Below, piece by piece: positions 18,470 to 27,466 of a DNA stretch of 49,563 nucleotides. Made by a program: the position numbers and the translations under genes. A model generated the notes under the pieces. It had not been told where the DNA came from. It was given only the letters and a program-made list of their open reading frames with translations, and did not search any database. Source of the stretch: Magnetococcales bacterium. GTDB taxonomy: Bacteria > Pseudomonadota > Magnetococcia > Magnetococcales > JADFYX01. The stretch lies in the NCBI GenBank assembly GCA_015232405.1, contig JADFZS010000023.1:1-49563 (forward strand). Direction: 5' to 3'. Positions within the stretch are counted from its first letter, which is position 1. The number at the start of each line of letters is the position of its first letter.

Positions 18470-19158
18470 AAAAATGACCCATAAAACCTTTGCAACAAAT
18501 CTCCATATACCCGTGGTCTGCTCAAAAGACCTAAATGACCACCACCCTCAAGCCACTCTATGGAGTTTTGACCACCAGCAAGCCCTGCAAATGAGTCGGT
18601 GGTAATTGCCGGAGTCACAATATTATCATCACTGTTGGCTAGTGCCAAAAATGGCTTTTGCCAGCCAGCTAAAACATCCCTACCATCCCACTCCTTCAAC
18701 CAGCCCAAACCATAAGCCAAAGCCATGGTATCAAGCCGCTGTTTGGCATCAGCACCTATTAAATCACCCCCCGGTCCACCTCCAAGTTCCCGGAAATCAT
18801 TCAATACCTTCACAGGATCTCTCTGCAACCCATTTTTCATGCCACGCAACAAACAGTGGTCAACACCGTGGGGAAAATCCTCTGCCTTGGAAAAACGGGC
18901 AAAACCATTAATAGATACCAACCCCTCTACCCGATCACCCCACATAGCAGTTGATATATGTTGCAACAGCCACAAAAAACCCAAAGAGTGACCAACTGCA
19001 ACCAACGGCCTATCATCAGGTATATCAAGTGTCTTGCGACCATAAAAACCAAAATCCAGGCTGATATGAGGGGGATTTCCCAACTGCTGTATTATGGGTC
19101 GCCAAACACTCGCAGCCAAACCCCAACCATGGACTAAAAGTAGTGTGGGCTGACTCAT
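18466..19158 (-). CDS. bioH: pimeloyl-ACP methyl ester carboxylesterase BioH-like
   Basis: A 230-residue alpha/beta hydrolase with the oxyanion motif HGWG (10-13), nucleophile Ser58 in GHSLG, an Asp in SDDNIV and His in GGGHLGLL. BioH cleaves the methyl ester of pimeloyl-ACP so that BioF can use it. The position between bioF and bioC supports the assignment. Unrelated esterases (BioG, BioK) do this job in other bacteria, so the exact subfamily is by motif and context. It overlaps both neighbours by 4 bp (ATGA), giving translational coupling. Confidence 0.82.
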   Translation of the reverse strand: MSQPTLLLVHGWGLAASVWRPIIQQLGNPPHISLDFGFYGRKTLDIPDDRPLVAVGHSLGFLWLLQHISTAMWGDRVEGLVSINGFARFSKAEDFPHGVDHCLLRGMKNGLQRDPVKVLNDFRELGGGPGGDLIGADAKQRLDTMALAYGLGWLKEWDGRDVLAGWQKPFLALANSDDNIVTPAITTDSFAGLAGGQNSIEWLEGGGHLGLLSRPRVYGDLLQRFYGSFL

Positions 19159-20333
19159 GATCCATCCACCTCTGCCACCCCTTGTATAACCCCGTTAATC
19201 AATTGATCTATATCCTCACTGCTGTGGTTGGCTGTTAATGATAACCGCAACCTACTCTTGCCAGCTGGAACCGCTGGAGGTCTGATAGCAACCCCCAACA
19301 TACCCCTTTTTTCAAGAAAACTACTCACCCCTAAACAGCGGTGGTTATCAGCCAAAATTACCGGGACTATCTGGGTGGTGGAGTTGCCAACATCCAACCC
19401 TGCCCCCACCAACGCACCCCTTAACCGCTCACCTTGGGCCAGCAGATTTTTTCTTGTCTCATCCATTCCCGGCAACATATCCAAGGCTGCTGCCATGGCC
19501 CCCAATACCCCCGGTGGTAAGGCCGTTGCAAAAATAAATCCGCTACAGTGGTTGATTAAAAAGTTTTTCAACTCTTCAGAACAGATACAGTAGGCCCCAA
19601 AACCACCCAAACCCTTGCTAAATGTCCCCATCACCAAATCGGCTTTTTCTTCATGCTCAAAAGCCAGCCCCATGCCACTGGGACCCAACACCCCTGCAGC
19701 ATGGGCCTCATCCAGATACAAAAAAGCCCCATAACGCTCTTTTAAAGCCAAAAGCCCTGCTACATCCGCCCTATCACCATCCATGCTAAATACTGTTTCA
19801 GAGAGAATAAACTTCGGTCCCTCCTTGCTCTTTTTCAAAAGATCTTCTAAATGGTTTAAATCGTTGTGACGATATCTAATCTGCCGTACACCTGCTGCCC
19901 TGCAACCATGGTGCATGGATGCGTGGTTAAGACGGTCGGAAAACACCTGGGGCTGCTCTTTTAATATCTGCCTATCCAAAAGAGCCGACAAAATACTGCT
20001 GTTGGCCCCAAAGCCGGAACCAAAAATCAGTGCGGCCTCACCACCTTTACCTTTTATAAGACGCTGTTCCACCTCATAAAAAAGCTCCATATTGCCACAC
20101 ACCAACCGTGAAGCAGTGGACCCTGTTCCCCATTTTTGCGTCCACTCATTGGACTTGGCTATCAAAGCCGGATGGTTGGCTAAACCCATATAATCGTTGG
20201 AAGAAAAATTCAACACCGAACGCCCGGCAATAAGCGTTCGCCCTCCCTGGCTAGGACCAAGCAGGCGTAAGCTACGCCAAAGGCCGGATTTTTTTCGCCC
20301 CTTGTTATATGTAGTATAAGCTGAAATAGACAT
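19155..20333 (-). CDS. bioF: 8-amino-7-oxononanoate synthase BioF
   Basis: BioF condenses pimeloyl-ACP with L-alanine to give KAPA, using PLP. Typical segments are SSNDYMGLANHP, ASRLVCGN, LDEAHAAGVLGP and the PLP lysine in TFSKGLGGFG. From MSISAYTTY the length is 392 residues; the frame is open 14 codons further to 20375, but those codons run through the BirA-like operator and are not BioF-like. It is the first gene of the operon. The operator covers its start codon, so biotin-loaded BirA would block the promoter here. Confidence 0.92.
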   Translation of the reverse strand: MSISAYTTYNKGRKKSGLWRSLRLLGPSQGGRTLIAGRSVLNFSSNDYMGLANHPALIAKSNEWTQKWGTGSTASRLVCGNMELFYEVEQRLIKGKGGEAALIFGSGFGANSSILSALLDRQILKEQPQVFSDRLNHASMHHGCRAAGVRQIRYRHNDLNHLEDLLKKSKEGPKFILSETVFSMDGDRADVAGLLALKERYGAFLYLDEAHAAGVLGPSGMGLAFEHEEKADLVMGTFSKGLGGFGAYCICSEELKNFLINHCSGFIFATALPPGVLGAMAAALDMLPGMDETRKNLLAQGERLRGALVGAGLDVGNSTTQIVPVILADNHRCLGVSSFLEKRGMLGVAIRPPAVPAGKSRLRLSLTANHSSEDIDQLINGVIQGVAEVDGS

Positions 20334-20366
20334 AGTAAACCAAGCTGATAAAATTTGGTTTACTAT
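20332..20366. promoter_or_regulatory. BirA operator over the bioF start
   Basis: atagtaaaccaa (20332-20343) and ttggtttactat (20355-20366) form a perfect 12-bp inverted repeat. The core GTAAACC-N15-GGTTTAC matches the known BirA operator form (GTAAACC-N14 to 16-GGTTTAC). It overlaps the bioF ATG, so the minus-strand transcript probably starts inside or just upstream of it. The remaining gap to radA (20367-20551) must hold the divergent radA promoter; nothing else stands out. Confidence 0.85.
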
Positions 20367-20551
20367 TATTGCCAAACCATATTCAAGTCAATGGAACACG
20401 ACTATTAAATGGCTAAATAAGAATGTTTCACCTTCATCAAAAGTAAAAATAATGGCAGAATGATCAATCTTAAAGATAATTAAGTCAGTTAAGGGACCAA
20501 AGCCTTTAAATATCTATCTAACCACATGTAAAAAATAAGGAACTCCCATAA

Positions 20552-21916
20552 GTGGCAAAAGAGAAACAGAAATTTGTCTGTGGCGATTGCGGTGCAGATT
20601 TTGGGCAGTGGATTGGAAAATGTACCGCCTGTGGAGCCTGGAACACCCTCAAGGCATTTAATCCCGGCAGTGGTGGTAACCAATCCCGACGACCAGCCAG
20701 TGCCGCAGTTCGCTCTGAACCAATACCTCTATCGCAAATTGCAAATGGGGGTGGTGCTAGAATCAGGGTAGCCATCGGTGAATTCAACCGGGTATTGGGT
20801 GGTGGACTAACCCCAGGCTCTGTCTCCCTGATTGCCGGAGATCCGGGAATTGGCAAATCAACCCTGCTCATGGAGGCGCTAGCATCTTTAGCAGCAAAAC
20901 TGCCGGTTCTCTATGTATCAGGCGAAGAGTCGCCTCAGCAGCTCAAACAACGTGCCGACCGTTTGGGTATAAAGGGTGATAATTTTCCAGTTTTAATGGA
21001 AAACCGTCTAGAGGAGGTTATGCGAGTTGTCGAAGAGACCAGCCCAGATATTCTGGTGGTGGACTCAGTGCAAACCCTGGCAAGCGATGATATACCAGCA
21101 GCAGCCGGAGCTGTAACCCAGGTGCGAGAGTGTGCAGGCCGTCTCATAGCCCTGGCAAAACATAAAAATATGGCGATGTTTCTAGTAGGCCATGTCACTA
21201 AAGAGGGGCAAATTGCCGGACCACGGGTTCTGGAACACATGGTGGATACCGTGCTCTATTTTGAAGGAGAGAGAGGCCACGATTATCGCATAATACGCGC
21301 AGTTAAAAACCGTTTTGGCCCGGCAAACGAAATCGGTGTTTTTGAAATGCGAGCCGATGGATTGCAAGAAGTTAAAAACCCTTCTGAACTATTTTTATCC
21401 GAACGGGTACAAGGTGCTGCTGGCTCAGTGGTATTTGCAGGTATGGAGGGAACCCGTCCTGTATTATTGGAGATACAATCTTTGGTAGCGCCAAGCCCTT
21501 TGGCCCAACCCAGACGAACCACTTTAGGTTGGGATAGCAACCGATTAGCCATGCTAACCGCTGTATTGGAAAAAAGACTGGGACTTGGCCTGTTTAGTCA
21601 TGATATATTTTTAAACATAGCAGGAGGCTTTCGCATTACCGAAACTGCAGCCGATCTGGCTGTTGCAGCGTCACTTTTTGCCTCCCACCGTAATTTAAGC
21701 GTTGATCCAGGGCTTGTTGTTATCGGAGAAGTTGGTCTGGCAGGTGAGGTGAGAGCCGTCTCTCACGCTGTCACCAGGATAAAAGAGGCGGCAAAACTAG
21801 GTTTTACCCGGTGTCTGCTACCAAAAAAGGTCTATAATAAACTGCCTGACGACCTGCCAATTAAAACCGACCCCATCAACTCAATTGATGAGATGATCGA
21901 GCTGCTGGGGGTTTAG
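20552..21916 (+). CDS. radA: DNA repair protein RadA (Sms)
   Basis: RadA is a RecA-like ATPase that drives branch migration in recombination repair. All parts are visible in 454 residues: a zinc ribbon with Cys10, 13, 24 and 27, Walker A GDPGIGKST at 96-104, the RadA signature KNRFG at 252-256, and a Lon-like C-terminal domain (GLGLFSHDIFLNIAGG onward). The start is GTG with AAGGA about ten bases upstream. It is divergent from bioF. Confidence 0.95.
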   Translation: MAKEKQKFVCGDCGADFGQWIGKCTACGAWNTLKAFNPGSGGNQSRRPASAAVRSEPIPLSQIANGGGARIRVAIGEFNRVLGGGLTPGSVSLIAGDPGIGKSTLLMEALASLAAKLPVLYVSGEESPQQLKQRADRLGIKGDNFPVLMENRLEEVMRVVEETSPDILVVDSVQTLASDDIPAAAGAVTQVRECAGRLIALAKHKNMAMFLVGHVTKEGQIAGPRVLEHMVDTVLYFEGERGHDYRIIRAVKNRFGPANEIGVFEMRADGLQEVKNPSELFLSERVQGAAGSVVFAGMEGTRPVLLEIQSLVAPSPLAQPRRTTLGWDSNRLAMLTAVLEKRLGLGLFSHDIFLNIAGGFRITETAADLAVAASLFASHRNLSVDPGLVVIGEVGLAGEVRAVSHAVTRIKEAAKLGFTRCLLPKKVYNKLPDDLPIKTDPINSIDEMIELLGV

Positions 21917-21938
21917 TGCTTAAAAGAGTTTTTATTTT

Positions 21939-22445
21939 ATGTATTTATTAAAAAAATCTTCATATAATTTGATAATTTTATGCAGCTGTTTTCTGCTGTT
22001 GGCTACCATATTTTCCCCAATCTTAGCCCAGGCAAAATCATCAAAAACCAATATCTATCGTCAACCTGCCTACATAAGCAACGCCTACTTTTCTGATAAG
22101 GTTGCCAAGGTGGGTGAACTCATTCAACCTCTCACAGTTATAAAATCTATTCAGAGCAAATCTTCTGGTGAGGTGGGATATTTTATCATGGACCTGATAT
22201 TAACCCATGATGGCAGGCATGAGTTCAAGGTTAATATTCTCAACAAATCTGGCAAAAAAGTATCAGAGCTAAACTACCCCAAGGTTAAAGCCCCTAAAGA
22301 TAGCCCCTACCCCCTTTTTACTGCCGTTGGCAGCATATCCAACAATATACCATTGGATGGTTTATTTTTTTTTAAAGTTTACGACCGGGTTAATGGTGGC
22401 GTGTGGCATAGATTAGGCATATTTGCCATCTCTATTTCACCATAA
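21939..22445 (+). CDS. small secreted protein of unknown function
   Basis: The 168-residue protein has a clear signal peptide (KK at 5-6, hydrophobic 11-27, cut near ILA-QA). The mature part is beta-rich, with alternating hydrophobic residues (GYFIMDLILTHDGRHEF, then VFFKVYDRVN-like strands), suggesting an Ig-like sandwich. I do not recognise a family. It starts 22 bases after the radA stop with only a weak AAGAG upstream and may be cotranscribed with radA. The 130-bp gap that follows holds only a 6-bp hairpin (22526-22545). Confidence 0.6.
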   Translation: MYLLKKSSYNLIILCSCFLLLATIFSPILAQAKSSKTNIYRQPAYISNAYFSDKVAKVGELIQPLTVIKSIQSKSSGEVGYFIMDLILTHDGRHEFKVNILNKSGKKVSELNYPKVKAPKDSPYPLFTAVGSISNNIPLDGLFFFKVYDRVNGGVWHRLGIFAISISP

Positions 22446-22574
22446 GAACAATACAATTAAATTATTTTTAAAAAAGCCGAGATTAATTCTTGCTCCACCA
22501 AGCCGACTAGGTTAGTCTGAGCGCCGTTCAATCGTGAGGTTGAACATCCACCAAGTCGTGTGGAGGGAAATAGT

Positions 22575-22651
22575 CGGGGTGTAGCGCAGTCTGGTAGCGC
22601 ATCGGTTTTGGGAACCGAGGGCCGGAGGTTCGAATCCTCTCACCCCGACCA
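22575..22651 (+). tRNA. tRNA-Pro (anticodon TGG)
   Basis: A complete 77-nt cloverleaf: acceptor CGGGGTG pairs with CACCCCG, the D-arm is GCGC..GCGC, the anticodon stem CGGTT..AACCG carries TGG, and the T-arm is GGAGGTTCGAATCCTC. The CCA end is encoded. G-rich pairing is perfect, so it should be functional. Confidence 0.96.
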
Positions 22652-22708
22652 TTTTTATCCTGAATATTGCAGAACAACCAGGATATAATCTTACGATGCA
22701 GACGGCTT

Positions 22709-22785
22709 GCGCTCGTAGCTCAATCGGATAGAGCAACGGCCTTCTAAGCCGTAGGTTACAGGTTCGATTCCTGTCGAGCGCGCCA
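22709..22785 (+). tRNA. tRNA-Arg (anticodon TCT)
   Basis: A complete 77-nt cloverleaf: acceptor GCGCTCG pairs with CGAGCGC, the D-arm is GCTC..GAGC, the anticodon stem ACGGC..GCCGT carries TCT, and the T-arm is ACAGGTTCGATTCCTGT. CCA is encoded. An integrase gene ends 41 bp downstream, so its 3' end is the likely attachment site of the AT-rich element that follows. Confidence 0.96.
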
Positions 22786-22825
22786 TTTTTCTCTAATGTT
22801 GTTAGTCACTTACGCTGATTTAATT

Positions 22826-23917
22826 TTACCCTCTCAATCTTTCATTTGTTTTAGTGTGTGGATTAGTGTGTGAATTTTGTCGAGCTTTCTCATAAACATC
22901 CATCGCCTGACGTTCTGTTTCGCCAAGACTGTGTAAATATATTTCCGTTGTCAATCGGCTTTCATGGCCAAGAATCCTCTGTATTGACCCCATTGGTATG
23001 TTGTTATTATCCATAATGGAAGCTCCAGCATGTCTCATAGCATGAAACCTGAAATATTTTACACCAGCTTTTTTACACAAAGTCCGCATAAATAGCTTTC
23101 TATCAAGATATGGGCCTTCCACTTTTTTTCCTGTCTTACTACTCCAGTAGGTATGCCAAAATACCCAAGATTTAGATTTTTCGCGCTTAACATATCTTCT
23201 GGACAAGACCTCAAACAGTTTACCTGTCATTGGAATTTTTCTCGGTGTCAAATGCCCACCCTTCTTTTTTCTGGTATAGAGAATTATAAAACGACCATTT
23301 AAATCAACATCATCCCAAGTAAGCTGGTTTATTTCACTTACTCTGGCCATAGTCTCTCTGATAGTCCAAAGGTAGTCCTGTGTATCAGGATCAGCAGCAG
23401 CTATCACTCTATCCACATCTTCTGCTGACGGAACATATTTGATTCTTTTTTCAACAGGAAGGAAATCCATATCATCTAACGGATTGTCTAATACCCACTT
23501 TCTCTTCTTGGCAAAGTTGAAAGTGGCCCGAAGAGTTTTAATCTCCTTATTTGCGGTGATAGATGATACTTTTGAACGTTCCATGATGAATTTTTCAATC
23601 ATTTTCCGAGTCACATCTTTGGTCAAACATTCTCCCCACCTCATCACCCACCGTTTTGCAAAATAGATGTAATCAACATAATGCCGTTTGGAATTATACA
23701 TCATCACATGATCCAATCGTCTATTTACCATATCCAAGAAGGTTATGTCTGTTAGGGTTTCCACCCCCTTCTCTATCGGATTTGCTAACTCCTCTCTCAT
23801 TTTGGCTTCTGCTTTTTTTGCCTCTGCCTTTGTTTTGAATCCCGCTTTTGTGTACCTTGCTCCTTGTTTGGTGAAGTCGTACCTCCACCCCTTTTGCTTT
23901 ACAAAAAATATACTCAT
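22826..23917 (-). CDS. tyrosine recombinase (integrase) of the island
   Basis: The 363-residue protein has the phage integrase layout: an N-terminal arm-binding domain (about 8-45), a SAM-like core-binding domain (58-140) and a catalytic domain with Arg192 (ARVSEINQL), a Lys in RKKKGG, His292 and Arg295 (HAMRH), His318 (LGHES) and the nucleophile Tyr327 (TEIYLHS). All catalytic residues are present. AGGAGA sits eight bases before the ATG. Its 3' end faces tRNA-Arg, the standard layout for tRNA-targeting islands. The first 66 codons overlap the excisionase-like gene in another frame. Confidence 0.92.
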   Translation of the reverse strand: MSIFFVKQKGWRYDFTKQGARYTKAGFKTKAEAKKAEAKMREELANPIEKGVETLTDITFLDMVNRRLDHVMMYNSKRHYVDYIYFAKRWVMRWGECLTKDVTRKMIEKFIMERSKVSSITANKEIKTLRATFNFAKKRKWVLDNPLDDMDFLPVEKRIKYVPSAEDVDRVIAAADPDTQDYLWTIRETMARVSEINQLTWDDVDLNGRFIILYTRKKKGGHLTPRKIPMTGKLFEVLSRRYVKREKSKSWVFWHTYWSSKTGKKVEGPYLDRKLFMRTLCKKAGVKYFRFHAMRHAGASIMDNNNIPMGSIQRILGHESRLTTEIYLHSLGETERQAMDVYEKARQNSHTNPHTKTNERLRG

Positions 23918-24041
23918 ATAGGTTCTCCTGTGATGGAAATATAAGAGAACCCCCGAGCTTCACACCGCCCAATTCCTGCCAATTTTTATAAACCCAACTT
24001 GGGCTCTTACGCAGAAATCTGGCGACCTCCTCAACGGTCAT
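23721..24041 (-). CDS. excisionase-like HTH protein overlapping int
   Basis: Residues 1-50 form a winged helix-turn-helix of the excisionase/HTH_17 type (TVEEVARFLRKSPSWVYKNW). I start at the ATG at 24041, which has GGGAG seven bases upstream; the frame is open 14 codons further but without a ribosome binding site. The C-terminal ~65 residues are basic and overlap the integrase N-terminus in another frame (197 bp), so they may be selected mainly by the int frame. Its likely job is to steer the integrase towards excision or to regulate int. Confidence 0.65.
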   Translation of the reverse strand: MTVEEVARFLRKSPSWVYKNWQELGGVKLGGSLIFPSQENLYEYIFCKAKGVEVRLHQTRSKVHKSGIQNKGRGKKSRSQNERGVSKSDREGGGNPNRHNLLGYGK

Positions 24042-24069
24042 TATCTCCCGTTTTGGGGTATGGTCAACA

Positions 24070-25971
24070 TTATTTTGAAGCATGGGAGGAATTCTCTATA
24101 TTCCAATATCTTTTTACCGTTCTCAACCCAATTCCAAGCTTCTCTGCAACCTCTCTCTGAAGCAGCCCATCTGCTTTGGCTTCTTGGATAAGACTAATTC
24201 GATTATTTAGATTTACCTTCTGCCGACTCGGTATCTTGAAAAACTCCCTAGCCTCTTTAAGGCTAGAAAATTCCTGGTCATACTCAACATCTGGAATTGC
24301 ACCACATTGGAAAGTGATTATTTCTCTTGGTTTAGTAAATGGCCGAACTCGACCAACAGCTTGCACCACTGTCCCAACTTCCAAATGCTCTAAAGCAAGT
24401 GGAGCTAACTGATTAATATTATAAAATCTATCTTTAAAATTTTTTACTTGTGCACTACGCCGCCGTGGATGCCCACCGGTAGAGATTCGAATCGGGACAT
24501 GTAGGTCAGTAGCGTAGAGATCCTGCAAAATAGAGTTGACCGCCTTCTCATTTACATAAAAGCCATTCAGGCAATAAGCGCAATCAAACTCTTCAAATTG
24601 ATTGGTACCGATCATTCCATAATGGATAATGGGCACAATAATCCCATAATCACACTCAACTTTTTGATCATATTCACCACCAGGAATAACAAGAACATCA
24701 TTCAAACCCAACTCTTCTATTCTATTTTGAAGCTCTAAAACACACTTATCCACAAAACATTTTTTGGTAACTAAAAGTGGTCGCCTCCCCTCCTCCAACC
24801 TCTGGGCAACCAGAAACGCAAAAAAATCTAATATTTGAGGAAGGTTTCTTGGAAAACTGCTCTTAGTTCCAATACTTGAGGATATGTTGTACCAGCGTGT
24901 CTCTGGATGACTGAATCTATAATCTATAAATGGAGTGGCAAAATCGATTCCCAGCCGATGCTTGGCGAACTCTGGATTGATTGAACCGCTATAAATAATA
25001 AAATTTGCATCTATTTTGGGAGATACAGAAAAATGGATGTCACAATTGTCATCCCTCCCCCGTGACTCCAGTGGAGAATATCCAAACAGCTGTAACTGAT
25101 ACGCTATAAATATGAACTTTGAACCGAATAGTTCATATCCCTTCTTTTGGACAGCAAGAGCCCAATCAATGGTGATGGTGGGGAAAACCCAGCCTGCATA
25201 CCGAAGATCATTAGCAGAAGCAACTCTGATTAACCTGAGCATATACAACCATCGCTGATGTGTTTCTGTGTTGCCAATGTGGGTGAAATGCTCCATCGTA
25301 TCAAGGAACATATCAATGGCGTTTATGGTAATGTGCCTCTTAGTAATTGCCATGATAAAGTTGGATTCATCTAAGATTACTAGAGGCCGTTTGGCTCCGA
25401 CCCATTCTATTAACTGATTTGGGAACCAGGGGTTTCTTTCAATGTGGGTTTGGGTAGCATATATAACATTGACACTTTCTAGAGACTTTCCATACTGTTG
25501 AGGCCAATAACATGTATCAAGTACCTTGCATTTTAATTTACAAAGTATTTGTTTACCAAATAAACCCATGCCATTTTGTTCAATAGGTTCCCATACTTGG
25601 TTGAGTTTAGGACTACAACGTTCTACAGGTCGTGGGCGGAGGTTGATCACGCGATATTGTGATGGTGGATTTTGGATCCATATACGCTCATCAATAATGG
25701 CACGAGTTGGTGAAAAAAATATTACAAGGTCAAAATAATCGTACTCAATAGCATATTTAATAACTTGGTCAATATTATAACTTTTTCCTACACCAACTCC
25801 CCAATTGATCAACATTTGCGGATATTTCTGGTTCAATTCTAGTATCCGCTTTGCAGTCCAATGGCTTCTAAATAAGAGAAGTTCAGCTTTTCCAATAATG
25901 GTATTCATGACAAAGATATATGGTTGCTTGGAGCCCACCATAGAGATTGTGGTGGACTCCAAGGTAGCCAT
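24070..25971 (-). CDS. SF2 helicase-like ATPase with Fe-S-type Cys motif and HTH tail
   Basis: The 633-residue protein has Walker A (NWGVGVGKS, 56-64), a DEAD-box-like motif II (LVILDESN, 198-204) and motif VI (QAVGRVRP, 537-544), so it is a superfamily 2 helicase. Between motifs I and II are four cysteines, at 119, 144, 148 and 154. XPD/DinG helicases carry their 4Fe-4S cluster at this place. Residues about 593-622 are a resolvase-like helix-turn-helix (QREVAEKLGIGLRTVKRYW), which could target it to specific DNA. Its ATG overlaps the stop of the GHKL gene (TAATG), so they are coupled. It could be an element replication or transfer helicase or part of a defence system; the sequence does not decide. 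Confidence 0.7.
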   Translation of the reverse strand: MATLESTTISMVGSKQPYIFVMNTIIGKAELLLFRSHWTAKRILELNQKYPQMLINWGVGVGKSYNIDQVIKYAIEYDYFDLVIFFSPTRAIIDERIWIQNPPSQYRVINLRPRPVERCSPKLNQVWEPIEQNGMGLFGKQILCKLKCKVLDTCYWPQQYGKSLESVNVIYATQTHIERNPWFPNQLIEWVGAKRPLVILDESNFIMAITKRHITINAIDMFLDTMEHFTHIGNTETHQRWLYMLRLIRVASANDLRYAGWVFPTITIDWALAVQKKGYELFGSKFIFIAYQLQLFGYSPLESRGRDDNCDIHFSVSPKIDANFIIYSGSINPEFAKHRLGIDFATPFIDYRFSHPETRWYNISSSIGTKSSFPRNLPQILDFFAFLVAQRLEEGRRPLLVTKKCFVDKCVLELQNRIEELGLNDVLVIPGGEYDQKVECDYGIIVPIIHYGMIGTNQFEEFDCAYCLNGFYVNEKAVNSILQDLYATDLHVPIRISTGGHPRRRSAQVKNFKDRFYNINQLAPLALEHLEVGTVVQAVGRVRPFTKPREIITFQCGAIPDVEYDQEFSSLKEAREFFKIPSRQKVNLNNRISLIQEAKADGLLQREVAEKLGIGLRTVKRYWNIENSSHASK

Positions 25972-26723
25972 TAACAGATGGAAAGCTGTTTTGAGAGTTT
26001 GGTAATGGTTCTTCTAACAATATTTACTAACTCTTCTGGATCTAATGCCTGTAGAGTGTGGTGCTCTGGATCCACATGCACGATATGTTTCATATCATCA
26101 ATTCTTTCACGATCCTCAAATACCCTTCTGGCAAGCCCATTCAAAAACATGAAAATTGCCAAATCTTCAATAGGCCTGCCTTTAGATTTTGCAACATGGA
26201 TATAACCTATTTCTGTTTTCGAAAATTTCAGACTACCATTGATTGCATATGGTCTTGCCAATTCTTTTCCATTGAAAGTTACTGGGATTGGGAACCCAAT
26301 TGATAAGAAAGGTAAAACTTTTTCAGGAATAAAACTGTTGTCAGTGTTCCCAAAAAAAGTAACTTTATAACCACTTTGCCAAGATTCTTTTTGTGCAAAA
26401 TATGCTAGCTTGTCTTTTTCACCATGAACTTCGATCAAGATTTTTTCCATGCCACTCTCCACGATCATCCTTTCTACAATATATGAAGCCTTTAAAAACA
26501 TGTAACAAGGGTGGATGGGGTTGATTTCAAGCGGATTTAACCCTCTATTAGCAAAGATGGTCAAAAACTCCATATATGGGAAACCGTCTCCATCATCAGT
26601 AATAGTCAGAGTCTGCTGATTTAGATCGAATTCTATCGTGATAGATGAAGCATTGGTTAGCTCAATAAGAAGAAAAAACTCACGAAAAATATCCTGGTTA
26701 ATTTCTTCAGCTGTATTTTTCAT
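25971..26723 (-). CDS. GHKL (HSP90/MutL-like) ATPase
   Basis: Residues 10-50 look like the ATP-binding part of the GHKL fold: an N-box-like helix (FFLLIELTNASSITIEF) and the G1 box DDGDGF at 43-48. Later, FPIPVTFNGKELARP (about 142-157) resembles the transducer region of MutL/HSP90-type proteins. At 250 residues it is compact. AAGGA lies eight bases before the ATG. The overlap with the helicase gene implies a joint function. GHKL ATPases act as nucleotide-driven clamps, so a clamp that loads or regulates the helicase is a reasonable inference. I do not recognise a named family. Confidence 0.6.
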   Translation of the reverse strand: MKNTAEEINQDIFREFFLLIELTNASSITIEFDLNQQTLTITDDGDGFPYMEFLTIFANRGLNPLEINPIHPCYMFLKASYIVERMIVESGMEKILIEVHGEKDKLAYFAQKESWQSGYKVTFFGNTDNSFIPEKVLPFLSIGFPIPVTFNGKELARPYAINGSLKFSKTEIGYIHVAKSKGRPIEDLAIFMFLNGLARRVFEDRERIDDMKHIVHVDPEHHTLQALDPEELVNIVRRTITKLSKQLSIC

Positions 26724-26738
26724 TTTCTATCCTTTAGT

Positions 26739-26781
26739 AAACCAGGGGCTGATAGCCAAAAGGGCTGGTAGCCCCCGGTTT
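26739..26781 (-). other. hairpin in the leader before the GHKL gene
   Basis: aaaccaggggct (26739-26750) pairs with agcccccggttt (26770-26781), with one mismatch; inside, agcc/ggct can form a second small stem. On the minus strand it lies just upstream of the AAGGA ribosome binding site of the GHKL gene. There is no U run after it, so it is more likely an RNA stability or attenuation element than a plain terminator. Confidence 0.5.
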
Positions 26782-26839
26782 TGGTTGAATATTAACTTGT
26801 AGCAAGTACAATAGTTCCTAAAGAACCAAGAGAGTTACC

Positions 26840-27406
26840 CTACGGAAGGCTAATTCCCTTGAGACGCATCAATAGCGCAATCTCCTGGGATTTTGCTAAC
26901 TCTTCGTTGGTAAACTGTGGAAAAACATTGGCAAGATCCACATTTCCAGCGCTGACCTGACTATTGAAGTGCTGAATGGTTGACAACATCTGCGGAGTCT
27001 CCTCAAGATTCAGGCCAGATTCGACGTGGAAATGTGCATTATCAACACGGCTCACAAACACTAGGGTAAGAGTATCTGGGCTCAAATACCTTGTGAGTTG
27101 TGGTAAAAGTGAACCAGGTACTTTATGGTCCGTGATAGGTAGTAGTGCTACGTTCATAGTTTCCGGCAAATATATCGGCATTACATACTTGTCAGTTCTT
27201 TTCCGCCCCAGCTGACACAACAAACAGCCCTTCCCATTGCATTGGCAGTATTGATTTTCATGGAAATGCAACCCCACTTTTAATGCATTAGGGGTAAAAA
27301 GAACCATAGGGGTTTGACTTTGAGAAAGCCGCATAATCTCATAGACATTTGCTTGTCCAACGCTAGCCTTAGTGGCCAACTCCATTAAATTAACTACGTT
27401 TTCCAT
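26840..27406 (-). CDS. Cys-rich protein, possible zinc or ssDNA binding
   Basis: The 188-residue protein has the cluster YCQCNGKGCLLCQLGRK (about 53-69), a C-x-C-x4-C-x2-C pattern suited to zinc. The rest is mixed alpha/beta with no motif I recognise. The ATG at 27406 has GGAG nine bases upstream; an in-frame ATG at 27421 lacks one. It precedes the GHKL and helicase genes on the same strand with a 116-bp gap. T4 gp32-like single-strand binding proteins also combine a small zinc knuckle with a core of this size, so a helicase partner is possible, but this is a guess. Confidence 0.5.
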   Translation of the reverse strand: MENVVNLMELATKASVGQANVYEIMRLSQSQTPMVLFTPNALKVGLHFHENQYCQCNGKGCLLCQLGRKRTDKYVMPIYLPETMNVALLPITDHKVPGSLLPQLTRYLSPDTLTLVFVSRVDNAHFHVESGLNLEETPQMLSTIQHFNSQVSAGNVDLANVFPQFTNEELAKSQEIALLMRLKGISLP

Positions 27407-27466
27407 TTTACTTAACTCCATAATTACTTATACTTCAAATTAAAATTGGTGATTGGCATTTTTGGA

